Both the position numbers and the translations under genes were made by a program. A stretch of DNA of 64,000 nucleotides from Sphaerisporangium rufum (GTDB lineage Bacteria > Actinomycetota > Actinomycetes > Streptosporangiales > Streptosporangiaceae): contig NZ_BOOU01000067.1 of the NCBI RefSeq assembly GCF_016863395.1, forward strand, positions 62,001-126,000. Reading direction: 5' to 3'. Shown here in pieces: positions 16,595 to 24,505 of the stretch. Numbering within the stretch: position 1 is the stretch's first letter; each line of letters starts with the position of its first letter. The notes under the pieces were generated by a model. The model ran no database searches, had not been told where the DNA came from, and saw only the letters and a list, made by a program, of their open reading frames with translations.

Positions 16595-17740
16595 GTGAAA
16601 GCAGTCATCTATAAGGGCCCGCGCCGGATCGCCGTCGAGGAGGTCCCCGACCCGGTGATCCAGGCGCCGACCGACGCGATCGTCCGCATCACCACCACCA
16701 ACATCTGCGGGTCCGACCTGCACATGTACGAGGGCCGCACGACCGTGGAGGAGGGGAAGGTCCTCGGCCACGAGAACATGGGCGTCGTCGAGGCGGTCGG
16801 CGACGCGGTCGACCGGATCAAGGTCGGCGACCGGGTCTCGGTGCCGTTCAACATCGCCTGCGGCGCCTGCCGCAACTGCCTGGACGGCTGGACCAGCTTC
16901 TGCCTGCGGACCAACCCCACCGAGGGGGTGGACGGAGCCGCGTACGGCTACGCCAACATGGGGCCGTACGACGGCGGCCAGGCGGAGTACCTGCGGGTGC
17001 CTTACGCCGACGTGAACCTGCTGGAGTTGCCGCCGGGCACCGAGCACGAGAACGACTTCACCATGCTGTCGGACATCTTCCCGACCGGCTGGCACGGCAC
17101 GGAGCTGGCGGGCATGCGGGCGGGCGACCGGGTCGCGGTGTTCGGCGCCGGCCCGGTGGGCCTGCTCGCGGCGCACAGCGCGATGATCCGCGGCGCCGCG
17201 CAGGTCTTCGTGGTGGACAAGGAGAAGGACCGCCTCGACCTGGCCGGCAAGATCGGCGCGACGCCGGTGGACTTCGCCCGGGCGGACCCGGTCGAGCAGA
17301 TCATGTACGCCACCGGCGGCCGGGGCGCCGACTGCGGCGTCGAGGCGGTCGGCTACCAGGCCCACGACGGCACCGGTCAGGAACACCCGGAGCTGGTGCT
17401 GGACAACCTGGTGAAGTCGGTGCGCTCCACCGGCGGCATCGGCGTGGTCGGGGTGTACGTCCCGCAGGACCCGCAGGCCGCCACCGACGCCGCCAGGCAG
17501 GGCCGGATCGGCTTCGACTACGGCACATTCTTCACCAAGGGGCAGCGGATGGGGACCGGCCAGTGCCCGGTCATGCGGTACAACCGCCGGCTGCGCGACC
17601 TGATCATCACCGGGCGGGCCCAGCCGTCGTTCCTGGTCTCGCACGAGCTGTCGCTGGACGAGGCGCCGGACGGCTACGAGCGGTTCGACCGCCGGGAGAG
17701 CGGGTGGACCAAGGTCCTGCTGCACCCGGCCGCCGCGTGA
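16595..17740 (+). CDS. Zinc-dependent alcohol/formaldehyde dehydrogenase (FdhA-like)
   Basis: This 381-residue medium-chain dehydrogenase has catalytic-zinc motifs NICGSDLHMYEG and GHENMG, the structural zinc cysteines CGACRNC...C at about 89-103, and the Rossmann motif GAGPVGLLAAHS. The long insertion, with NDFTMLSDIFPTGWHG and a terminal RRLRDLI segment, places it with glutathione-independent formaldehyde dehydrogenase-like enzymes. It oxidises or reduces alcohol/aldehyde with NAD(P). GTG at 16595 is chosen because GGAGG lies 8 nt before it; the earlier ATG at 16574 has no site. The next gene overlaps its stop (GTGA), so the two are translationally coupled. With AdhE downstream it suggests fermentative or low-oxygen metabolism. 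Confidence 0.88.
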   Translation: MKAVIYKGPRRIAVEEVPDPVIQAPTDAIVRITTTNICGSDLHMYEGRTTVEEGKVLGHENMGVVEAVGDAVDRIKVGDRVSVPFNIACGACRNCLDGWTSFCLRTNPTEGVDGAAYGYANMGPYDGGQAEYLRVPYADVNLLELPPGTEHENDFTMLSDIFPTGWHGTELAGMRAGDRVAVFGAGPVGLLAAHSAMIRGAAQVFVVDKEKDRLDLAGKIGATPVDFARADPVEQIMYATGGRGADCGVEAVGYQAHDGTGQEHPELVLDNLVKSVRSTGGIGVVGVYVPQDPQAATDAARQGRIGFDYGTFFTKGQRMGTGQCPVMRYNRRLRDLIITGRAQPSFLVSHELSLDEAPDGYERFDRRESGWTKVLLHPAAA

Positions 17741-18207
17741 GCCCGGGGATCCTGGCCGGCGCCGCCGCGGGCGCGGCCGGCACCACGGCGCTCAACGCGT
17801 TGACCTACCTCGACATGTCGGTCCGCGGCCGCCCGTCGAGCGATTCGCCGGAACGGCTGGTCGAGGCGGTCGAGGCGCGCACGCCGCTGTCGGTCCCCGG
17901 CGCGGCGGAGACCCGGCGCAACCGGCTCGGCGGGCTGGGCGCGCTGGCCGGCATCGCCACCGGGATCGGGGTCGGCGCCGCGTTCGGCGCGCTGCGCCGG
18001 GCCGGCGTCCACCCGCCGCCCGCCGTGGAGGCCGCGCTGATCGGCCTGGCGGCGATGGCGGCCACCGACCTGTCCATGGCGGCGCTCGGCGTGTCCGATC
18101 CGCGTACCTGGCAGCCGGCCGACTGGGCGGCCGACCTGCTGCCGCACCTCGGTTACGGGGCGGTGACCGCCGCCACGCTGTCCGCCCTGGACGGCCGGGG
18201 GCGTTGA
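17737..18207 (+). CDS. Small membrane protein coupled to the dehydrogenase
   Basis: The 156-residue protein starts at a GTG overlapping the stop of the upstream dehydrogenase. Hydrophobic, Gly/Ala-rich segments at about 3-20, 62-83 and 92-115, plus a weak terminal one, suggest three or four membrane spans. A short conserved-looking segment, DSPERLVEAVEARTPLSVPGAAETRRNRLGG is only partly informative (residues about 30-60). I do not recognise the family. The coupling suggests co-expression with the alcohol dehydrogenase. Confidence 0.65.
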   Translation: MSPGILAGAAAGAAGTTALNALTYLDMSVRGRPSSDSPERLVEAVEARTPLSVPGAAETRRNRLGGLGALAGIATGIGVGAAFGALRRAGVHPPPAVEAALIGLAAMAATDLSMAALGVSDPRTWQPADWAADLLPHLGYGAVTAATLSALDGRGR

Positions 18208-18250
18208 CACCCGGCGCGGGAAGGTCCTGAAAGATCGGGTCCTTGGTCCT
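18204..18250 (+). promoter_or_regulatory. Candidate promoter/operator region of adhE
   Basis: TTGACA (18204-18209) is a consensus -35 box, though no good -10 follows at 17-18 nt. Three copies of GGTCCT lie at 18223, 18238 and 18245. The reverse complement of the last two, AGGACCAAGGACCC, resembles DevR/DosR-type hypoxia boxes (GGGACnnnnGnCCC). Function is uncertain. Confidence 0.3.
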
Positions 18251-18343
18251 GGTGATCCGGGGACGGAACGCTCCGGCGGGAAGATCGGGGAGGGCGGATG
18301 CTGAAGGTGATCGCAGCAGCCGAGACACCCCGAGGTGATCCGC

Positions 18344-20980
18344 ATGGCCGGTCCGGCCGTGAACGTCCCGACCCCCGTCACCGAGATGATCGACACCCTG
18401 GTGGGTGCCGCGCTCAAGGCCCTGGACGAGTACGCGGCCTTCGACCAGGACCGGATCGACCACATCGTGAAGAAGGCATCGGTGGCCGCGCTGGACGAGC
18501 ACGCCTCGCTCGCCGAGGCGGCGGTGCGCGAGACCGGCCGCGGCGTGTTCGAGGACAAGGCGGTGAAGAACATCTTCGCCTGCGAGCACGTGACCAACAG
18601 CATGGCGACGCTCAAGACGGTGGGGGTGGTCTCCCGGGACGAGATCAGCGGGATCGTGGAGATCGCCGAGCCGGTCGGCGTCGTCTGCGGGATCACCCCG
18701 GTGACCAACCCGACCTCCACCACCATCTTCAAGGCGCTCATCGCGCTGAAGACCCGCAACCCGATCGTGTTCGCCTTCCACCCGGCCGCCCAGGAGTGCA
18801 GTGCCGCCGCGGCGCGCGTCGTCCGGGACGCGGCGGTGGCCGCCGGCGCGCCGGAGCACTGCGTGCAGTGGATCACCGAGCCGTCGCTCGCCACCACCAC
18901 GGCGCTGATGCGCCACGAGGGGGTGGCGACCATCCTGGCGACCGGTGGCAACGGCATGGTCCGCGCGGCGTACTCGGCCGGCAAGCCGGCGCTCGGCGTC
19001 GGGGCGGGCAACGTCCCGGCCTACGTGGACGCCACCGCCGACCTGCGCCGGGCGGTCAACGACATCGTGCTGTCCAAGGCGTTCGACAACGGGATGGTGT
19101 GCGCCTCCGAGCAGGCGGCGATCATCGACGCGGCGGTGTACGAGGCGGCGCTCGCCGAGTTCGCCACGCTGCACGCCTACCGGGCCACCCCGGAGGAGAA
19201 GCGGCTGCTGGAGGAGTTCCTGTTCGGTCCGGGCGCGGGGAGCGAGTCGTGCGGCGAGGCGCGGATCAACGCCGACGCCGTCGGCCGGCCGGCGGCATGG
19301 ATCGCCGAGCGGGCCGGTTTCACCGTCCCGGCCGGCACCTCGCTGATCCTTGCCGAGGTCGGCCAGGTGGGGCCGGCCGAACCGCTGACCCGGGAGAAGC
19401 TGTGCCCGGTGCTCGCGGTGCTGCGCGCCGGCGGCCGCGAGGAGGGGATCGTGCTGGCCGAGCGGATGGTCGAGTTCGGCGGGCTCGGGCACAGCGCCGC
19501 CGTCCACACCCGCGACGCCACGCTGGCCGAGGAGTTCGGCCGCCGGGTCAAGGCGGTGCGGATCATCTGGAACGCCCCGTCCTCGCAGGGCGGCCTCGGC
19601 GACATCTACAACGCCTTCACCCCGTCGCTGACGCTGGGCTGCGGCAGCTACGGCCGCAACTCGGTCTCGCACAACGTCTCGGCGGTCGACCTGCTCAACA
19701 TCAAGCGGATCGGGCGGCGCACCAACAACCTGCAGTGGTTCAAGGTGCCGGCCAAGGTGTATTTCGAGCCGCACGCGATCCGCTACCTGGCCGACCTGCC
19801 GGACGTGCGGCGGGTGACGATCGTCACCGAACCGACGATGACCCGGCTCGGCTACGTGGACCGCGTGCTGACCGTGCTGGGCCGCCGCCCCGAGCGGGTC
19901 GCACTGCAGATCATCGACGACGTGGAGCCGGAGCCCAGCGTGGCCACCGTGGATCGCGGCGCCGAGCAGATGCGGCACTTCCGGCCGGACACCATCATCG
20001 CGCTCGGCGGCGGCTCGGCGATGGACGCCGCCAAGGTCATGTGGCTGCGCTACGAGCACCCGGAGGTCGTCTTCGCCGACATGCGGCAGAAGTTCTTCGA
20101 CATCCGCAAGCGCGCCTTCCGGTTCCCGCCGCTCGGCGCGCTGGCCCGGCTGGTCTGCGTGCCGACCACGTCGGGCACCGGCGCCGAGGTGACGCCGTTC
20201 GCGGTGATCACTGACACCGTGACCGGCAAGAAGTACCCGCTGGCCGACTACGCCCTGACCCCGAGCGTCGCGATCGTCGACCCGGCGCTGGCCGCCGACC
20301 TGCCCGCCGTCGTCACCGCCGACAGCGGCTTCGACGCGCTCACCCACGCGATCGAGGCGTACGTCTCGGTCTACGCCAGCGACTTCACCGACGGCCTGGC
20401 GCTGCACGCGGTCAAGCTGGTCTTCGGCAACCTGGAGCGGGCGGTGCGGCACGGCGCCGCCGATCCGCGGGCGCGGGAGGCGATGCACAACGCGGGCACC
20501 ATCGCCGGGATGGCCTTCGGCAACGCCTTCCTCGGCATCGTGCACGCCATGTCGCACACCCTGGGGGCCACCTTCCACCTTGCGCACGGGCGGGTCAACG
20601 CGGTGCTGCTCCCGCACGTTATCCGCTACAACGGCACCGTCCCGGGCAAGCCGTCCGGCTGGCCCAAATACGAGCACTACCGCGCTCCGGAGCGGTTCCA
20701 GGAGATCGCGCGGGCGCTCGGCCTGCCCGCCGCCGACCCGGCGGAAGGGGTGGCGTCCCTGGCGTCCGCGGTCGAGCGGCTGCGGGCGGCCGCCGGGATC
20801 GAGCCGTCCTTCCAGGCCCTGGGCGTGGACGAGCGGGAGTTCCTGGCCGCGCTCCCCGGGCAGGCCCGCAACGCCTACGAGGACCAGTGCGCGCCGGCCA
20901 ACCCGCGGATGCCGATGCTCGACGACATGCGCGAGCTGATGCGGGCCGCCTACTACGGCCCGGCGGACGCCGACCGCTGA
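18344..20980 (+). CDS. adhE: Bifunctional acetaldehyde-CoA / alcohol dehydrogenase
   Basis: This 878-residue protein converts acetyl-CoA to acetaldehyde and then ethanol (or the reverse), using NADH. The N-terminal CoA-acylating aldehyde dehydrogenase domain (about 10-450) has the catalytic Cys in FDNGMVCASEQ. The C-terminal iron alcohol dehydrogenase domain (about 465-870) has the GGGSAMDAAK nucleotide motif and iron ligands in DALTHAIEAYVS and HAMSHTLGATFHLAHGR. Full length and intact. I take ATG at 18344, with GAGGTG just upstream; GTG at 18335 is possible. AdhE is oxygen-sensitive in known cases, so its presence in an aerobe suggests use under microaerobic conditions, in line with the neighbouring zinc dehydrogenase. 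Confidence 0.95.
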   Translation: MAGPAVNVPTPVTEMIDTLVGAALKALDEYAAFDQDRIDHIVKKASVAALDEHASLAEAAVRETGRGVFEDKAVKNIFACEHVTNSMATLKTVGVVSRDEISGIVEIAEPVGVVCGITPVTNPTSTTIFKALIALKTRNPIVFAFHPAAQECSAAAARVVRDAAVAAGAPEHCVQWITEPSLATTTALMRHEGVATILATGGNGMVRAAYSAGKPALGVGAGNVPAYVDATADLRRAVNDIVLSKAFDNGMVCASEQAAIIDAAVYEAALAEFATLHAYRATPEEKRLLEEFLFGPGAGSESCGEARINADAVGRPAAWIAERAGFTVPAGTSLILAEVGQVGPAEPLTREKLCPVLAVLRAGGREEGIVLAERMVEFGGLGHSAAVHTRDATLAEEFGRRVKAVRIIWNAPSSQGGLGDIYNAFTPSLTLGCGSYGRNSVSHNVSAVDLLNIKRIGRRTNNLQWFKVPAKVYFEPHAIRYLADLPDVRRVTIVTEPTMTRLGYVDRVLTVLGRRPERVALQIIDDVEPEPSVATVDRGAEQMRHFRPDTIIALGGGSAMDAAKVMWLRYEHPEVVFADMRQKFFDIRKRAFRFPPLGALARLVCVPTTSGTGAEVTPFAVITDTVTGKKYPLADYALTPSVAIVDPALAADLPAVVTADSGFDALTHAIEAYVSVYASDFTDGLALHAVKLVFGNLERAVRHGAADPRAREAMHNAGTIAGMAFGNAFLGIVHAMSHTLGATFHLAHGRVNAVLLPHVIRYNGTVPGKPSGWPKYEHYRAPERFQEIARALGLPAADPAEGVASLASAVERLRAAAGIEPSFQALGVDEREFLAALPGQARNAYEDQCAPANPRMPMLDDMRELMRAAYYGPADADR

Positions 20981-21011
20981 CCTGGGACGAGACCAGGCGC
21001 CTCCGCCATCC

Positions 21012-21030
21012 CGGAGGGCCGAGCCCTCCG
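21012..21030. terminator. Hairpin between convergent adhE and catalase-like genes
   Basis: An 8-bp stem CGGAGGGC / GCCCTCCG with a 3-nt loop lies 32 nt after adhE, in the 128-nt convergent gap. Confidence 0.55.
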
Positions 21031-21108
21031 CCGTGGCGGGGTGACCGCGCCACCGCGCTCGCCGTCGCGACGGGTCGGCCGCGCCACCGCGCCCGCCGCC
21101 CCGGCGGG

Positions 21109-21828
21109 TCACCCCTTCCGGCCGGCGGCGGACCGCCCCTGCTGCGAGCCGGCGTAGGCGGCGGCCCGGGCCCGCTGGACGGCGCCGGTCGGCCGCAACC
21201 CGGGATGGGCGTTGCGGATCGGGTCGAAGGCGGCGACCTCCTCGCCCGGCGGCACCGGGCCGTGCAGCCGCAGCCGGGCCAGCGGGGCGCGCACCGCGCC
21301 GTCCAGGCCGAGGACGAACTCCAGCGGCCCGGCGGGCGCCGCGCCCGCCGGCACAGCGGCCGGCACGGCGGCCACCCGGCCGGGGTCGCCGGACAGCCGG
21401 CGTCGCCGGTCCACCGGCACCGCGAGCAGCCGGACGCGGCCGAGCCGGCTCCGGTAGGGCAGCAGCGTGGAGTAGAAACCGGCGGCGAAGTCCAGGACCG
21501 GATAGGGCAGCCAGGGCGGCGCCGGCGGCCGGCCGCCGGTGGTGAACAGCAGGTCCAGGTCGCCCGGGTCGCCGCCGCCGGGTATTCGGAGCGCCAGGCC
21601 GAGCCCGTCCGGCAGCGGCGGCGGCAGGGACAGCGCCCGGGACAGCCGGACCACCACCGGCCGGCCGGCCGGCCCGTCCAGTGCCGGCACGCCCAGCCGA
21701 GGGGCGCCCGGCAGCGGGTCGAGGGTGGCGGTGAAGGTCCGGCCCGCCGGGTGCAGCGCCCGGCCGTGGCGGGCGGCGGCGACCGCGCGGGCCAGCGAGC
21801 TCACCAGCCGGTAGGCGAAGGGGTCCAT
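21109..21828 (-). CDS. Catalase-like (SrpA-type) protein, function unknown
   Basis: The 239-residue protein has a C-terminal segment FDPIRNAHPGLRPTGAVQRARAAAYAGSQQGR (residues about 200-231) that resembles the end of haem-catalase-like proteins (H-P-x-G-x-x-x-R-A-R-x-x-x-Y-x-x-S). An N-terminal stretch could match the barrel opening (GRALHPAGRTFTATL). It is half the length of a true catalase, and I cannot find the active-site His-Ser-Asn set. It ends a run of leftward genes 57 nt after a subtilase-like gene and may be co-transcribed with it. The assignment is by pattern only. Confidence 0.5.
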   Translation of the reverse strand: MDPFAYRLVSSLARAVAAARHGRALHPAGRTFTATLDPLPGAPRLGVPALDGPAGRPVVVRLSRALSLPPPLPDGLGLALRIPGGGDPGDLDLLFTTGGRPPAPPWLPYPVLDFAAGFYSTLLPYRSRLGRVRLLAVPVDRRRRLSGDPGRVAAVPAAVPAGAAPAGPLEFVLGLDGAVRAPLARLRLHGPVPPGEEVAAFDPIRNAHPGLRPTGAVQRARAAAYAGSQQGRSAAGRKG

Positions 21829-21885
21829 GGCGCCTCCCTACCCGCCCGGCGCGGTTCGCACCTTCGCCGCCGCCGCGCCGGGGGG

Positions 21886-23145
21886 TCAGAGGCCGCCGGT
21901 GTACAGCAGGCGGGCCGGGGTGCCGGCCGGGACCGGCGCCGGCACGCCGCGGGTGGCGGACTGCCGCATCCAGTTGATGATCGTCACGGCGGTGGCGTCC
22001 CCGTTGGCCTGCTTGAACAACGCGCCCACGCCCGCGGCGTAGGCCGCGGCCAGCGCGGTGCCGCTGCCGCGGCGGGTGGCGCCGCCGGGGACGGCCGAGA
22101 CGACGTCGGCCCCCGGCGCGTAGATGTCGACGCACGGCCCGCCCGCGCTGAAGGCGGCCGGCCGGTCCCGGACGGTGGACGCGGCCACCGTCAGCACGCC
22201 CGGCGCCGAGGCGGGCGAGACGTCGCAGGCGTTCCCCCCGTGGTCGCCGGCCGCCGTGGCGAGGAAGATCTGCCTGCTGTTCAGCTCGTTCACCGCGTCG
22301 TCGAGCGAGGGCGACTTGAGCGTGCCCAGCGAGACGCTGGCCACCGCGGGGCGGACCAGGTGGTCGCCGACCCAGTCGAGCCCGGCGATGGCCGCCGAGT
22401 TGGAGCCCGCGCCCTGGCAGTTGAGCACGCGGATCGGCACGAGCCGCACCTTGGGCGCCACCCCGAAGGTCCGGCCGCCGACCAGGCCGGCGGCGAACGT
22501 GCCCCGGCCCAGGCAGTCGCCGGTGCCGCGGCCGTCGCCGACGGCGTCGAAGCCGGGCACGACCCGTCCGGCCAGGTCGGAGTTGCGCGGGTCGATGCCG
22601 CTGTCGACGATGTAGGCGGTGATCCCGGTCCCGTCGTGCCGGACGTCGTAGCGGCCGTTCAACCTGCCGCCGTGCTGGTCGATCCGGTCCAGCCCCCAGG
22701 ATGTGGTGGGGGCGCCCCGCGGCCGGCCGGCCGGGCGGGCGGCGGAGTCGGCGGCGCCGGGCATGCCGAGGCCGCCGCCGGGCACGCCGCCGACCAACGC
22801 GTCCTGCTCTACCGAGGTGACCGTGGGCTCCCGGAGCAGGATGGTGAGCTGCTGCGGGGTCATCCGGGCGCAGAAGCCGTTGAGCACCGTCGTGTAGATG
22901 AAGATCGGCTTCACCCCGATCAGCTTGATCACCGTTTCCGGCCTGACGCCGGGGCGGAGCACGACGATGTAGCGATTGGGCAGCGGCTGGCCCACCGGCG
23001 GGACGACCACCCGCCGGGCCTCGCCGCCCGCCACCGCCGGGGCTCCGGTCATGGCGGGCAGCACGGCCAGGAGGAACGCCACGGACAGCGCCTGCCCGCG
23101 CCACCGGCGGCGCCGCCGGTACGGGACGGCGGGGCGGAGGGTCAT
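21886..23145 (-). CDS. Subtilase-like (S8) secreted pseudoprotease, His and Ser lost
   Basis: The 419-residue protein has a signal (about 16-40), an inhibitor-I9-like propeptide (about 58-118, NRYIVVLRPG) and an S8 domain (about 150-419). Comparison with the paralogue at 24506 shows Asp kept (D181 in AYIVDSGID), but the active His is R214 (LGRGTFAAG for GHGTSVAG), the oxyanion Asn is D301 (AAGDHGG) and the nucleophile Ser is A364 (GTALAAAY for GTSFAAPY). It should have no peptidase activity, yet the frame is intact with good codon use, so it is probably retained for another role such as binding, chaperoning or protection. ATG at 23145 has GAGGGGGA before it. Its promoter region duplicates that of the active paralogue. 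Confidence 0.88.
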   Translation of the reverse strand: MTLRPAVPYRRRRRWRGQALSVAFLLAVLPAMTGAPAVAGGEARRVVVPPVGQPLPNRYIVVLRPGVRPETVIKLIGVKPIFIYTTVLNGFCARMTPQQLTILLREPTVTSVEQDALVGGVPGGGLGMPGAADSAARPAGRPRGAPTTSWGLDRIDQHGGRLNGRYDVRHDGTGITAYIVDSGIDPRNSDLAGRVVPGFDAVGDGRGTGDCLGRGTFAAGLVGGRTFGVAPKVRLVPIRVLNCQGAGSNSAAIAGLDWVGDHLVRPAVASVSLGTLKSPSLDDAVNELNSRQIFLATAAGDHGGNACDVSPASAPGVLTVAASTVRDRPAAFSAGGPCVDIYAPGADVVSAVPGGATRRGSGTALAAAYAAGVGALFKQANGDATAVTIINWMRQSATRGVPAPVPAGTPARLLYTGGL

Positions 23146-23213
23146 CGCGTCCCCCTCGTGGTCGTCGCCGGGGCCGGGAGATCGGCCACCGGCCAGAGTC
23201 GGCATCAGTCGAT

Positions 23214-23254
23214 GATCAATTACCCGGCCGTCCTGTCGATTACGCTCGGTGACC
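23214..23254 (-). promoter_or_regulatory. Promoter element shared by two subtilase genes (copy 1)
   Basis: These 41 nt match 25832-25872 at about two thirds of positions without gaps. Conserved blocks on the gene strand are TCAC-GAG-GTAAT and, 13 nt on, GGGTA-TTGATC. The block ends 69 nt before the subtilase start. It is AT-rich for this genome and probably contains the promoter. Confidence 0.5.
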
Positions 23255-23277
23255 GGCCCGGCCGGGTCAAGATCAGG

Positions 23278-24504
23278 TCAGCCGGGCGGGGCCGGGCCGG
23301 CCAGCCCGGCGGTGCAGAGCAGCCGGTCGGTGGTGTCGGCCGGGACGCCGCGCACCGCGCCCGGCGTCGCGTCGGCGATGATCTGGGCGAGCAGGGTCAC
23401 CGAGTCGGTGTCACCGCGCGCCTGCTTGTACAGTGCGGCCACTCCGGTCGCGTACCCGGCCGCGTAGGCGGTGCCGCTGACCCGGCGGGTGCCGCCGCCC
23501 GCCGACGCCGTGACGACGTCCACCCCGGGCGCGAACAGGTCGACGCACGGGCCGGTGTCGGTGAACGCGGCCGGCCGGTCGGCGGACGTGGCGGCCGCGA
23601 CCGCCAGCGAGGTCGCGACGGCCGCCGGTGACACCAGGCAGGCCGTCGTGGCGTGGTCGCCGGCGGCCACCGACAGGAACACCCCCAGCCGGCTCAGCTC
23701 GTGCGACGCCAGGTTCAGCGCCGGGGACGCCGCGGCTCCCAGCGAGATGCCGGCGACCGCCGGCCGCACGGCGTTGCGGGCCACCCAGTCGAGCCCGGCG
23801 ATCGCCGAGGAGTACGAGCCGGTGCCGCCGCAGTCCATCACCCGCACCGGGGCCAGCCGGATCTTCGGCGCCACCCCCCAGGTGGTGCCGCCGGCCAGCG
23901 CGGCGACGGAGGTGCCGTGCCCGGCGCAGTCGTCGGTGCCGTGGTTGTCGTCGATGGCGGTGTAGCCGGGCGCGATCCGCCCGGTGAACTGCGGATGGCG
24001 CGGGTCGATGCCGGTGTCGATGATGTAGGCGGTCACCCCCCGGCCGTCGTACCGGCTGTCGAACCGCCCGTTCAGCGGCGGCCACCGCTGGTCGAGCCGG
24101 TCCAGCCCCCAGGAGGTGGTGGGCCGGGCGGCCGGCGTCCGGGCCGGCCCCGGCCGCACCGTCCCCTCGTAGGCCTGGATGACCGCGTCCCGCTCCACCG
24201 CGGCGACCCCGGGGTCGCCCAGCAGCCGGACGACCTGGGCCTCGGTCAGCCGGGCGGCGAACCCGTTGATCACTTTGGTGTACACGTAGATCGGCCGGGC
24301 GCCGGCCAGCGCGGCGAGGCGGGCGGGCCGCTGGCCGGGCCGGAGTAGGACCACGTACCGGCCGGGGATGAACCTCGGCACGGGCGGCGGGCCCGGGGCG
24401 GGCGCGCGGGCCACGACGCCCGCCGCCGGCCCGCCGGCCGCCGGCGGCACCGGCACGACGGGCGCGGCCAGCAGGCACGCCGTGGCGCACAGGACCCGCA
24501 GCAC
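23278..24504 (-). CDS. Subtilase-like (S8) secreted pseudoprotease, Ser lost
   Basis: The 408-residue protein has a signal (1-25), an I9-like propeptide (about 48-110) and an S8 domain. Asp D163 (AYIIDTGID) and His H196 (CAGHGTSVA) are kept, but the nucleophile position is A346 (SGTAYAAGY) and the oxyanion Asn position is D283 (AAGDHATT). The same two changes occur in the neighbouring paralogue at 21886, so they were either inherited from an inactive ancestor or selected in parallel. GTG at 24504 is one base from the stop of the upstream, apparently active subtilase (TGAGGTG), implying coupled translation and a fixed ratio of active and inactive forms. Confidence 0.88.
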   Translation of the reverse strand: MLRVLCATACLLAAPVVPVPPAAGGPAAGVVARAPAPGPPPVPRFIPGRYVVLLRPGQRPARLAALAGARPIYVYTKVINGFAARLTEAQVVRLLGDPGVAAVERDAVIQAYEGTVRPGPARTPAARPTTSWGLDRLDQRWPPLNGRFDSRYDGRGVTAYIIDTGIDPRHPQFTGRIAPGYTAIDDNHGTDDCAGHGTSVAALAGGTTWGVAPKIRLAPVRVMDCGGTGSYSSAIAGLDWVARNAVRPAVAGISLGAAASPALNLASHELSRLGVFLSVAAGDHATTACLVSPAAVATSLAVAAATSADRPAAFTDTGPCVDLFAPGVDVVTASAGGGTRRVSGTAYAAGYATGVAALYKQARGDTDSVTLLAQIIADATPGAVRGVPADTTDRLLCTAGLAGPAPPG

Positions 24505-24505
24505 C

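Noticed and set aside
17792-23104. 1770-codon open frame on the minus strand, and similar very long frames (for example 30637-34092 plus, 2763-4856 minus)
   Set aside because: They run antisense or out of frame across clear genes (adhE, lanB/lanC, GH127) and arise because stop codons are rare at this GC content. Their translations are Arg/Pro/Gly-rich without domains.
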